A stretch of DNA of 64,000 nucleotides from Eubacterium sp. (GTDB lineage Bacteria > Bacillota > Clostridia > Oscillospirales > Acutalibacteraceae). The DNA lies in assembly GCA_017445905.1 (NCBI GenBank), contig JAFSRX010000066.1, forward strand, positions 19,722-83,721, written 5' to 3'. This document shows, in pieces, positions 43,024 through 51,066 of this stretch. The position numbers were made by a program, and so were the translations under genes. Every line of letters starts with the position of its first letter. The stretch's first letter is position 1. The notes under the pieces were generated by a model. That model was not told the origin of the DNA. It ran no database searches and worked only from the letters and a program-made list of their open reading frames with translations.

Positions 43024-44463
43024 TTATTTTGATAAGTAGTTTTTCGGGTTAACCTTTGCGCCGTTTATTATAACTTCAAAGTGGCAGTGAGGTCCCGTTG
43101 AGTTTCCTGTTGAGCCGGATTTTGCTATCTGCTCGCCTTTCTTAACGCTTTGACCAACGCTGACAAGAATTGATGAATTATGAGCATAAAGAGTAACAAT
43201 CTTTCTTCCGCTGGCATCCGTTCCGTGGTAAACCATAATATAGTAGCCGTATGAATAATTAAGACGCTTAACCTTGATAACTATTCCCTTTTGCGCCGCA
43301 ACAATTTTTGAACCTGTCGGACAGGGGAAGTCTATTCCTGTATGCGCTCTTCCGTTTCTATAGTGTCCGAAAACCTGGGAAACGCCGTAATGTCCCGGAG
43401 CAGGATAGGTTAAATTCAGTACTGCGTTTGATCTGCTATAAAGATTTGAGCCGTCTGACTCAGGCTTTTGAACTTTATTCGGGTCGTGTTCGGCATCCGC
43501 AGCAGTTGTAACCTCATCAGGAGCTTTCAATCCGCTCAAAAGCGCATCAATCTCATTGTTAACGCTTTTAACAAGCTCTTCATCCTCGTTTCTGAACTCG
43601 GTATATAACTGAGTTTTTGCAGTATATTCGGCAAAAAGGCTATCGCTTTGTGCTCTGCTTTCAGCAAGACTGATTTTCTTTGAAGCAATTTCTTCCTGTT
43701 TGCTCTCTACGGACTGTTGCTGCTTCTCGCTTTCCTTTTTCTTTGCGGAAAGCTCTTTTTGAGCTTTTAAAACCTCTGCTTTTTTTGCGTTAAGACCGTC
43801 CTGACGGGTTATTATCTGTTCCATCTTGGCATTAACGCGTTTAAGTAGTTTTGCATCACTTCTTGAAACCGCTCTGATCATCTCAATACGGTTTATGAAC
43901 TGAGCGAGATCCTTGCTTGTAAGAAGCGCCGCTAAGATACTTGTTCCGCCGCTGATATACACAGCCCTGATACGCATACAATATGCATTATAGGTTGAAT
44001 TAAACTCATCATTGAGCTTGTCAAATTCCTTTTTAGCCTCTTCATACTCCTTTTCAAGACCCTTGAGCTCCTTTTCAAGCGGCTTTATCTGTTTATTAAG
44101 TTCTTTTATCTTTTCCTGCGCCGAGGCAATCTGTTTATCTAGAACATTAAGCTCCTCATTGATATATCCGATTTTTTCATCGAGCGCATTTATGTATTCT
44201 TCCGTGACCTTGGCGTCCTCTTTAAAGCCTGCAAGAAGTTTTTCGCTTTCTTTCAGCTTTTTTTCGAGGTCTTTTCGCTGGTCTTCAAGCGTTTTCTGAG
44301 CTTCCTCCTTAGTCACCTTTTTCTCGGTCGTTGTCTCAGTTGTGCTCTGCTTGATTTCAGAAGTATTTTCTTCATCTGCAAAGGCGTTTAAGCCCGCAGA
44401 TGAAATAATGAGAAGGAATGATAAAAGAATTGCAATGATTTTTTTCGGTGTTCTGGATTTCAA
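43024..44463 (-). CDS. Secreted coiled-coil M23 peptidase (murein hydrolase), copy 2
   Basis: A 479-residue exported protein with a signal peptide (1-29), a long coiled coil (about 40-285) and a C-terminal M23 metallopeptidase domain with HTGIDFPCPTG and GPHCHFEVIINGAKVNP (HxxxD and HxH zinc ligands). This is the layout of EnvC/PcsB-type activators or hydrolases that act with FtsEX at the division site. The next gene upstream is a paralogue, which points to a tandem duplication. A linker rich in Ser and Asp joins the two parts. Confidence 0.9.
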   Translation of the reverse strand: MKSRTPKKIIAILLSFLLIISSAGLNAFADEENTSEIKQSTTETTTEKKVTKEEAQKTLEDQRKDLEKKLKESEKLLAGFKEDAKVTEEYINALDEKIGYINEELNVLDKQIASAQEKIKELNKQIKPLEKELKGLEKEYEEAKKEFDKLNDEFNSTYNAYCMRIRAVYISGGTSILAALLTSKDLAQFINRIEMIRAVSRSDAKLLKRVNAKMEQIITRQDGLNAKKAEVLKAQKELSAKKKESEKQQQSVESKQEEIASKKISLAESRAQSDSLFAEYTAKTQLYTEFRNEDEELVKSVNNEIDALLSGLKAPDEVTTAADAEHDPNKVQKPESDGSNLYSRSNAVLNLTYPAPGHYGVSQVFGHYRNGRAHTGIDFPCPTGSKIVAAQKGIVIKVKRLNYSYGYYIMVYHGTDASGRKIVTLYAHNSSILVSVGQSVKKGEQIAKSGSTGNSTGPHCHFEVIINGAKVNPKNYLSK

Positions 44464-44489
44464 TTTACGTTTGCTCCTATAGTTTATTT

Positions 44490-45893
44490 TTACGGCAGAT
44501 ATATTTCAGGGTTAACTGCATTCGCCTGTCTTGAGCCACCGACTCTGACTTCGAAATGGCAGTGAGGTCCTGTTGAATTACCCGTTGTACCACTGTAAGC
44601 AATTTGCTGACCCTTTTTAACATATGCGCCCTCAGAAACGATTATATCGTTGTTATGAGCGTAAAGAGTATATACAGGCTCTCCCGACGACGTCGTTTTA
44701 TCGTGGCGTATAACAATATAATGTCCGTAGCTGTATTCAAGTATCTTAACAAGAATAACCGTTCCCGACTCAGCGGCAACTATTTTCTGATTAACATTTC
44801 CCCTTGTTGAAAAATCACACCCCGAATGACCTTCATATGCGCCGAAGGCACAGGTTATAGTTGTATATTTCGGGCAGGGATAAGTCAGTTTTATATATTT
44901 TGAGGATGATGCTTTTGTTGTTGTGGTTGTTGTTTTGTCTTCAGGCTTTGTCGTGTCGCCTTTTTGGGTTGTTGTGGTTGTTTTTTTCTTTGTTGTTGTA
45001 TTTGTTGTCGGAGGAGGCGCATATTTTTTATCCGCTGCCTCAATATCAGCATCTATCTCGTCAAGCTCCTCCTGAGTTATATCTCTGAATTCGCCGTATT
45101 TCTTTGTTTTATTGTGAAGCTCTTTGAGAAGCTTGTTTGCATCAAGCTGCTGTTTTTCAATTTCAGCCTGACGGCTTGCCATATCCTCCTGCTTTTTCAG
45201 CAGACTTACTCGTTCACTTTTGAGATTTTTCTCGTTTGTTTTGAGTTCTTTCTGAGTTGAAATAAGCTTTTTATTTTTCTCATCGAGTTTCGTTTTAACC
45301 GTCATGATTTTTTCTGTCTGGTCTTTAACGCTTTCAAGAAGTTCTCCGTCCTGCTTTGAAACAGCGCTTATCATTTGATATCTTGTTAAAAGATTTGAAA
45401 GCCCGTCGCTTGTGAGCAAGAATGAAAGTTTGCTTCCTGACTGACCGCTGATGTATATTGCCCGAATCCTCTTGCAATAATCATCATAGGTTGATGAAAA
45501 CTCTTTGTTTAAAGTCTTAATATTATGTTCAAGTGTTTTGATTTCATCTTTAATCGAAACCAATTCCGACTCGTTTGATTTAATGTTGCTCTCAAGAGAG
45601 GTAACTCGTTTTTCGATATTTTCAGCTTCCTGCTTGGCAAGTTTATATTGCTTGCTGAGATAGCTTATTTTTTCGTCGAGAGCAGCAATGTATTCCTCGG
45701 TTTCCTTGCTCTCATCGCCGAGTTTTTCAAGCTTTTCTTCTGTTTCCTTCAGCTTCTTTTCAAGTTCTGCCTTTTGTTCCTCTAAAGCTGAGGTTTCAGC
45801 AGCAATAACTGCAGGGAAAGGTTTTGAAAATGAAAACAAAAGACAGAAAACCATCATTAACGCGAAAACTTTAACCGTCCTTTTTTTATTCAT
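44490..45893 (-). CDS. Secreted coiled-coil M23 peptidase (murein hydrolase), copy 1
   Basis: A 467-residue paralogue of the preceding entry with the same order: signal peptide, coiled coil (about 35-270), a Thr/Lys-rich linker (TTTKKKTTTTTQKG), and an M23 domain with HSGCDFSTRG and GPHCHFEVRVGG. The coiled-coil parts share YISGxSxxSxLLTSxxL-type segments. The Thr linker differs from copy 2, so the copies are not recent. Its promoter is at 45924-45952, and the long minus-strand gene run starts here. Confidence 0.9.
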   Translation of the reverse strand: MNKKRTVKVFALMMVFCLLFSFSKPFPAVIAAETSALEEQKAELEKKLKETEEKLEKLGDESKETEEYIAALDEKISYLSKQYKLAKQEAENIEKRVTSLESNIKSNESELVSIKDEIKTLEHNIKTLNKEFSSTYDDYCKRIRAIYISGQSGSKLSFLLTSDGLSNLLTRYQMISAVSKQDGELLESVKDQTEKIMTVKTKLDEKNKKLISTQKELKTNEKNLKSERVSLLKKQEDMASRQAEIEKQQLDANKLLKELHNKTKKYGEFRDITQEELDEIDADIEAADKKYAPPPTTNTTTKKKTTTTTQKGDTTKPEDKTTTTTTKASSSKYIKLTYPCPKYTTITCAFGAYEGHSGCDFSTRGNVNQKIVAAESGTVILVKILEYSYGHYIVIRHDKTTSSGEPVYTLYAHNNDIIVSEGAYVKKGQQIAYSGTTGNSTGPHCHFEVRVGGSRQANAVNPEIYLP

Positions 45894-45923
45894 ATTTTCA
45901 CTTCCTTAAATTATCTCATTTTA

Positions 45924-45952
45924 ATAATAGCACATTTATTATTATAAGTAAA
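45924..45952 (-). promoter_or_regulatory. Promoter of the M23 gene pair
   Basis: On the minus strand TTTACT (45947-45952) and TATTAT (45924-45929) are 17 bases apart. Confidence 0.5.
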
Positions 45953-45973
45953 AGGAAAATTATACAAAATTTT

Positions 45974-46006
45974 AAAAAAATTAAGAGCGCCTTAACACGC
46001 TCTTAA
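45974..46006 (-). terminator. Terminator of the DUF1624 gene
   Basis: TTAAGAGCG and CGCTCTTAA pair perfectly and a T run follows on the minus strand. Confidence 0.8.
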
Positions 46007-46028
46007 AATACTCTCATTTTTGTTTAGT

Positions 46029-46799
46029 TTATTTGTAAATCAAATAAATTATAAACGAAATTAAGTATAACGCTCCATATATAACAGGCTGGTGCGACAG
46101 GTAGAACCAAAGGCTGTTTTTTCCTACGAACGAGAAAAACTTTGAATGCTTTTTATAAGTCCATTCGGGGAAGGCTCCGCCCTTTGCATATTTGCCGAAA
46201 AATGCGCCGAAAAGAAACATAAAAATCCAGGGCAGAATTGCAAAGTAATCCGCACTTTCAAAGGTCTTTGAATACATTCCTAAAGGCATTAAATAATTCG
46301 TTTTATAAAGCACCTCGGGAAGCTTTATAAGCCCGAAAAGCAGCGTTTTTGAACTTATCGAATAGAAAACGGCAAACAAAGCAGCACTGATTATCATTCC
46401 GGCTATTGCATTTGTTTTTTCTATCAGCGGCATAATCAGTCCCGTTATTATCATACAGGCTCCGAGGCAGGATAGTATTCCGAAATAAATCTCAGCTCCC
46501 GTCATGCCGAAAGCGGGCATAATAACCGCAGTTACGAGAGTTACAAGCAGTCCTGCGACGAAAACAATTAATCCCCTTTTAAGAGTATTTCTTGAAAGGC
46601 GCGAGCAAATCCCCGAAATTATGATAAAAATTGCCCAAAAAATCGGCTGCAGAATGCAGAGCTTATCAAAAATCTCATATCCCCAGTCAAGTCCTAAAAC
46701 AAAGCCTATATCTAAAAAAGTATGATGAACAATCATTGCAATAATTGCAAATCCCCTGAGCTCATCAAGCAGTTCAATTCTTCTTGTTTCGTTTTTCAA
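46029..46799 (-). CDS. DUF1624 membrane protein (HGSNAT-like acyltransferase family)
   Basis: A 256-residue membrane protein with seven to eight segments. RRIELLDELRGFAIIAMIVHH at the start and YLSHQPVIYGALYL at the end match the DUF1624 family, related to heparan-alpha-glucosaminide N-acetyltransferase and other membrane acyltransferases; the early His-His may be catalytic. In bacteria it may acylate a cell-surface glycan, but no substrate is known. Confidence 0.78.
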   Translation of the reverse strand: MKNETRRIELLDELRGFAIIAMIVHHTFLDIGFVLGLDWGYEIFDKLCILQPIFWAIFIIISGICSRLSRNTLKRGLIVFVAGLLVTLVTAVIMPAFGMTGAEIYFGILSCLGACMIITGLIMPLIEKTNAIAGMIISAALFAVFYSISSKTLLFGLIKLPEVLYKTNYLMPLGMYSKTFESADYFAILPWIFMFLFGAFFGKYAKGGAFPEWTYKKHSKFFSFVGKNSLWFYLSHQPVIYGALYLISFIIYLIYK

Positions 46800-46914
46800 G
46801 CAATCATTCCTTTCATTAAATAATATATATCATTCGAATTTTATTGTAAATAGAAATTTTTTATGTTATTATAATTCATTGAGATGATGTTATTTAAGGT
46901 GTATTGTTAAAACA

Positions 46915-46966
46915 ACACCCCTCATCCGTCAGCTTGACGGCTGCCACCATCCCCCGAGTGGGAGTT
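46915..46966. repeat. Short CTCATCC-type palindromic repeat
   Basis: CCCCTCATCCGTCAGCTTGACGGCTG followed by CCACCATCCCCCGAGTGGGAG. It is a truncated copy of the CCTCATCC element seen at 63885-64000 on the opposite strand. Its right end runs into the ribosome binding site of the GH28 gene. Confidence 0.65.
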
Positions 46967-46979
46967 AGGAGATTTATAT

Positions 46980-48356
46980 ATGAAAGAATATAATGTTATG
47001 CAATACGGTGCAAAGGGCGACGGGATAACAAATGACGCCTTTGCAATTCAGCATGCCATTGATGACTGCGCTAAAAACGGAGGCGGTCAGGTTGTTTTAC
47101 AAAGCGGAAAGATTTTTTATTCAGATTCAATCCGTCTCAGAGCAAATGTTGACTTACATATTCAGAAAGGTGCAAAGCTCAAGGCGACAAGCAATATCGA
47201 CGGTTATATCAGACCAAACAAACTGATAAACGATCCGAAAACTGCGCTTATCGGTAATCCTGTAACAGGTAAGCCGAGTTTTGTTTTCATCTATGCTTAT
47301 GAGGCTGATAACTGCACGATAAGCGGCGAGGGAACGATTGACGCAAACGGTCACGCATTTGTTCAGAGGAAGGACAGATACTATGTTACGGGCGATTTTT
47401 ATCCACGTCCGACAGCAATATATGTTGAAAAGAGCAATCATATAACCTTCAAAGAATTCACTGTTATTGACGCACCGTTCTGGACTCTTCATCCCGCGGG
47501 CTGCGACGATGTTTTAATCGACAGAATAAGAATACTCAACGACCTTGATGTTGCAAATTCAGACGGAATCGACCCGGACCACTGCTCAAATGTTCGCATT
47601 ATCGGATGTCATATCACCTGCGCCGACGACTGCATTTGCCTAAAAACTTCAAAGGGCAACAGTGAATACGGACCTACTGAGAATGTTGTTATTGAAGGCT
47701 GTACACTCGTTTCAACCTCAGCCGCAATAAAAATCGGAACAGAGGGCGTTGGCGATTTCAGGAATGTTATTGTTTCAAACTGCGTAATAAGCAAGTCAAA
47801 CAGAGGTCTTTCTATTCAGATTCGTGACGGCGGAAATGTTGAAAACGTTACATATTCAAATATTATTATTGAAACCCGACGTTTTTGTCCCGACTGGTGG
47901 GGAACGGCGGAGCCTATTGTTATAACAACCTTCAACCGCGACGAAAACACAAAGAGCGGAAGCATTAAAAATATCCGTTTCTTCAACGTTACCGCTAAGG
48001 GCGAAAACGGTGTTTTAATCCACGGAAATGAGGGCAATATAATTGAGGATATAACCTTTGAAAATTGCCAAATTGAGCTTTCAAAAACCTCAAAATGGGA
48101 CTGCGGACTTTACGATCTTCGTCCCTGCCTTGACTGGGGAGTTGAAAAATTCAGCAACTCGGCATTTTTCATCAGATATGCAAAGGATATATTAATCGCC
48201 AAAACAAAAACAAGCTGGGGCAAGCTCTGTGACAGCTATAAATACGCTCTTGATGCTGAAAATGTTGAAAATCTTGAGCTTCTTCGTTTCAGTGGAAAGG
48301 CTGCAAAAGAAACAGATGATGATATAAAGTTAAACAATGTTAAATTAGTGAGGTAA
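46980..48356 (+). CDS. GH28 family pectinase (polygalacturonase-like)
   Basis: A 458-residue right-handed beta-helix enzyme. GH28 catalytic motifs are NSDGIDPD near 193-200, CADDCICLK near 214-222, KIGTEGVG and the RGLSIQIRDGG strand for substrate binding. There is no signal peptide, so the enzyme is cytoplasmic and would act on imported oligogalacturonides or related oligosaccharides. TAGGAGAT just before the ATG is next to a short repeat. The two following genes overlap or touch, so they form one unit. Confidence 0.88.
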   Translation: MKEYNVMQYGAKGDGITNDAFAIQHAIDDCAKNGGGQVVLQSGKIFYSDSIRLRANVDLHIQKGAKLKATSNIDGYIRPNKLINDPKTALIGNPVTGKPSFVFIYAYEADNCTISGEGTIDANGHAFVQRKDRYYVTGDFYPRPTAIYVEKSNHITFKEFTVIDAPFWTLHPAGCDDVLIDRIRILNDLDVANSDGIDPDHCSNVRIIGCHITCADDCICLKTSKGNSEYGPTENVVIEGCTLVSTSAAIKIGTEGVGDFRNVIVSNCVISKSNRGLSIQIRDGGNVENVTYSNIIIETRRFCPDWWGTAEPIVITTFNRDENTKSGSIKNIRFFNVTAKGENGVLIHGNEGNIIEDITFENCQIELSKTSKWDCGLYDLRPCLDWGVEKFSNSAFFIRYAKDILIAKTKTSWGKLCDSYKYALDAENVENLELLRFSGKAAKETDDDIKLNNVKLVR

Positions 48357-48361
48357 GAAAA

Positions 48362-48772
48362 ATGGTTGAACTTAAAGGATATAAAATTAATTCAATGTCT
48401 TTCGACAACAAGGTAAAAAACGGAACTCAGCTCAAGCTGACAAATCAGGTTAAATATAATGTTAATTATATGGAAGAGGAAAACAGATGCGTTTCAGTTC
48501 TCAATTTCAGAGTGAGCGACGCTGATATGAACCCCTTTGAAATAAGACTTGAAATAGCTGCTGAATTCACATATCAGTCCGGAGACGAAAAGCCCGACAT
48601 CCACACAGGTAGCTTCGACCAGCTCTTCCCCTTCGTTCGTCAGATTATAAACAACATAACAACAATGAGCGGTATGCCCGGACTTCTTATTCCGATAATG
48701 AAACTCAACCGCGATTCCGTTGCTGTTGGAAAGCCAAAGGAGGAGGATGAGGAAAACTCTCCTTTAAACTGA
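48362..48772 (+). CDS. SecB-like chaperone
   Basis: A 136-residue protein. The mid region has amphipathic beta strands (FEIRLEIAAEFTYQ) and the C-terminal FPFVRQIINNITTMSGMPGL pattern matches the FPxxRxxI..L....GFPPLML signature of SecB. SecB holds preproteins unfolded for export and is usual in Proteobacteria but not in Firmicutes, where related proteins occur in toxin-antitoxin-chaperone sets. No toxin is present here. It lies 5 bases after GH28 and its stop overlaps the next start (TGATG), so a joint role is suggested. Confidence 0.72.
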   Translation: MVELKGYKINSMSFDNKVKNGTQLKLTNQVKYNVNYMEEENRCVSVLNFRVSDADMNPFEIRLEIAAEFTYQSGDEKPDIHTGSFDQLFPFVRQIINNITTMSGMPGLLIPIMKLNRDSVAVGKPKEEDEENSPLN

Positions 48773-48951
48773 TGAATAATCTTTGTGAGCAATGCTTTTA
48801 TAATACTCTCGATGAAGAAAGCGAGGAATATTTTTGCTCTTTGACTCTTGACGAGGACGAATATGCAAGAATGCTTTTTGAGAACAACAAAGAATGCAAA
48901 TACTTCCGCCCCGATATCGGAGAATACGGTATAGTAAGAAAACAGAACTGA
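48772..48951 (+). CDS. 59-residue Cys protein, DUF6472-like
   Basis: A short gene that begins in the TGATG overlap with the SecB-like gene. The product has four cysteines at 5, 8, 22 and 42 (CEQC, FCSL, KECKYF) and ends in YGIVRKQN. The Cys pattern, the DEDEYARML stretch and the closing VVRHQ-like tail match the DUF6472 family of Clostridia, which probably binds zinc or a cluster. It is too short for a default ORF cut-off but has a clear position in the operon and a terminator right after it. Confidence 0.75.
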   Translation: MNNLCEQCFYNTLDEESEEYFCSLTLDEDEYARMLFENNKECKYFRPDIGEYGIVRKQN

Positions 48952-48975
48952 AGCGTTGCTTCAGTTCTGTTTTCT
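48937..48975. terminator. Strong hairpin at the end of the GH28 unit
   Basis: AGAAAACAGAACTGAAGC and its exact complement pair over 18 bp around GTT. Its left arm covers the last codons of the small gene. It is followed by the short tandem repeat at 48979. Confidence 0.85.
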
Positions 48976-49613
48976 TAGTTGCGAGTTCCGAGCCCCGAGT
49001 TCCGAGTTTTCGGTTTTTCGCTTGGCGAAAAGAATACCATTCCGCCTTTTCTTTCTTTCCCTGTATTCCAGAGTCTTTGAAAATCAAGCCATTCATATTC
49101 ACTGTAGGTTACGGCTTTAACAAACAGCCCCGTTTCTCTTTCGTCATAACCGTTTATAATAAACCAATGCCATTCGTATTCTTTAAAGCGTTTATCACAG
49201 TGATTAAGGCATAGAAATGAAACCGGAAAGCCTTTATCTATCTGATTTTTCAGCTCTTTTTCCGCCTCGGAGTATTCCCTGTTCCCGTCAAATTCAGTCA
49301 GCATTATATCGGCGTTTCTTTCCTCTAAAAACCTTGAAAAGCCCTCGGTATAAATACTAAGTTTATCAATCCCCGAAAAACGGGGATGAAGAAACGGTCT
49401 CATTATATCTGCAAAAGAGGAATAATCCTTTTTTGTTAAGTTTTCAATATCAAAGGGATAGAGCTTAGTTTTAAAATATTTATCTGAAAAAATACATAAT
49501 TCGCAAGCTGTTTCAGCTCCGCAGCCACCAAGACGGAAGAAAAAATCATTAAACCACTCCTGATTGCCTCCGTATGAGCCTTCGATATAAAAATAATCAA
49601 GTTCTTTTTTCAT
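48975..49613 (-). CDS. C39-like cysteine-peptidase-fold protein, C-terminus formed by a repeat
   Basis: A 212-residue cytoplasmic protein. GGCGAETAC near 29-37 with Cys31 and EWHWFIINGYDE near 147-158 with His149 and Asn154 have the order of a papain-like cysteine peptidase (C39 or BtrH type). No signal peptide is seen. The last residues (PKTRNSGLGTRN) come from the GAGTTCC tandem repeat, so the original C-terminus was extended or replaced. No close function is recognised. Confidence 0.6.
   Translation of the reverse strand: MKKELDYFYIEGSYGGNQEWFNDFFFRLGGCGAETACELCIFSDKYFKTKLYPFDIENLTKKDYSSFADIMRPFLHPRFSGIDKLSIYTEGFSRFLEERNADIMLTEFDGNREYSEAEKELKNQIDKGFPVSFLCLNHCDKRFKEYEWHWFIINGYDERETGLFVKAVTYSEYEWLDFQRLWNTGKERKGGMVFFSPSEKPKTRNSGLGTRN
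48979..49013. repeat. GAGTTCC tandem repeat inside the C39-like reading frame
   Basis: TTGCGAGTTCCGAGCCCCGAGTTCCGAG: four near-identical 7-base units. On the minus strand they encode the last 10-13 residues of the neighbouring protein (TRNSGLGTRN). Confidence 0.8.
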
Positions 49614-49698
49614 TTTACCACCTGATTTATTATAGCAATATTTGTTTTTCTTGACAATAATATTTTATATATGCGTAATAATTTGTATATTACAACAC

Positions 49699-49727
49699 TT
49701 TACAAGAAAAATGAAATATAATATAAT
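49699..49727 (+). promoter_or_regulatory. Promoter of the DUF1015 gene
   Basis: TTTACA (49699-49704) and TATAAT (49722-49727) are 17 bases apart, 32 bases before the start codon. Confidence 0.7.
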
Positions 49728-49759
49728 AAATTGTCTAATTTGGAGGAGAGGTAAAAAAT

Positions 49760-50998
49760 ATGGCAGTTTTTAAAGCATTCAGGGCGTATCGCCCCGCAAA
49801 AGAAAACCAAGCGCTTATACCTGCGCTTCCATACGATGTTATGAACACCGAGGAAGCAAGAGAAATGGTTAAGGGAAATCCGCTTTCATTTCTTCATGTT
49901 GACAAGGCTCAGATAGATTTTGAAAAGGGCTTTGATCAGTATTCACAGCAGGTCTATGATAAAGCAAGGGAAAACCTCTTAGGTCTTGAACAAAGCGGCA
50001 AAATGATTCAGGACGAAACCCCCTGTCTTTATATCTATCGTCAGGTTATGAACGGACGAAGCCAGACAGGAATTGTTGGCTGCGCTTCAATTGATGATTA
50101 TATGAACAATATTATCAAAAAGCATGAGCACACACTTGCAGTTAAAGAGCAGGATAGAGTTAACCACGTTAACACCTGCGATGCAAACACAGGTCCGATT
50201 TTCTTAACCTACAGAAATGACCACGAAATAAACACCATAGTTAATTCATGGATAAGAAATCACGAAAGCACCTATGATTTCACCTCAAATTCAGTTAAAC
50301 AGACTGTTTGGGTTATTGACGATGAAAAAACAGTTAAAACTCTTCAATCACTCTTTGATAAGGTCAGTGCGCTCTATATTGCCGACGGTCACCACCGCTG
50401 TGCTTCCGCAGTCAGAGTCGGAAACATGAGAAGGCAGGAAAACCCGAACTATACGGGAGATGAAGAATTTAATTTCTTTCTCGCCGTTGCCTTCCCCGAT
50501 GAAGAGCTTGCAATAATGGACTACAACAGAGTTGTTAAAGATTTAAACGGACTTTCAAAAGAGGAATTTTTTGAAAAAATTTCTGAGAAATTTGATATTT
50601 CTCCACTGTCATCACAGATGAGACCTTCTGAAAGGCACACTTTCTCAATGTATATTGACAGGGAATGGTTTTCTTTAAAAGCAAAGGACTCAACTTTTGA
50701 TAAAAACGATCCTGTAGATAGACTTGATGTTTCAATTCTTCAAAACAATCTTCTCGCTCCTATTCTCGGAATAGAAAACCCGAAAACCGACCAGAGAATT
50801 GAATTCATCGGCGGAATAAGAGGACTTGATGAACTTGAAAGAAGAGCAAACAGCGATATGAGAGTTGCATTCGCAATGTTCCCAACAACTATTGACGACC
50901 TTATGTCGATAGCTGACGCAGATAAAATAATGCCTCCTAAGTCAACCTGGTTTGAGCCAAAACTTCTTTCAGGACTATTTATTCATCATTTATCATAA
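49760..50998 (+). CDS. DUF1015 family protein
   Basis: A 412-residue protein of the DUF1015 family. FRAYRPAKEN and PALPYDVMNTEEAR at the start, VCDANTGPIFL-like TCDANTGPIFL, and ADGHHRCASAVRV are family hallmarks. The family is widespread in anaerobes and often sits next to D-3-phosphoglycerate dehydrogenase and SerC genes; here it stands alone. Its biochemical role is unknown. TGGAGGAG precedes the ATG. Confidence 0.85.
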   Translation: MAVFKAFRAYRPAKENQALIPALPYDVMNTEEAREMVKGNPLSFLHVDKAQIDFEKGFDQYSQQVYDKARENLLGLEQSGKMIQDETPCLYIYRQVMNGRSQTGIVGCASIDDYMNNIIKKHEHTLAVKEQDRVNHVNTCDANTGPIFLTYRNDHEINTIVNSWIRNHESTYDFTSNSVKQTVWVIDDEKTVKTLQSLFDKVSALYIADGHHRCASAVRVGNMRRQENPNYTGDEEFNFFLAVAFPDEELAIMDYNRVVKDLNGLSKEEFFEKISEKFDISPLSSQMRPSERHTFSMYIDREWFSLKAKDSTFDKNDPVDRLDVSILQNNLLAPILGIENPKTDQRIEFIGGIRGLDELERRANSDMRVAFAMFPTTIDDLMSIADADKIMPPKSTWFEPKLLSGLFIHHLS

Positions 50999-51004
50999 AA
51001 TCTA

Positions 51005-51033
51005 TTGAAAAATTCAAAAAATTATGGTAAACT
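51005..51033 (+). promoter_or_regulatory. Promoter of the M28 gene
   Basis: TTGAAA (51005-51010) and TAAACT (51028-51033) are 17 bases apart. Confidence 0.5.
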
Positions 51034-51066
51034 TTTACTATATTTTTTGAAATTGGAGATGTAAGT

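Noticed and set aside
46800-46979. A riboswitch before the GH28 gene
   Set aside because: The GC-rich hairpins match a dispersed repeat found elsewhere in the window rather than a known riboswitch fold.
48362-48951. SecB-like gene as part of a toxin-antitoxin-chaperone system
   Set aside because: The neighbouring genes show no toxin or antitoxin features; the partner is a 59-residue Cys protein.
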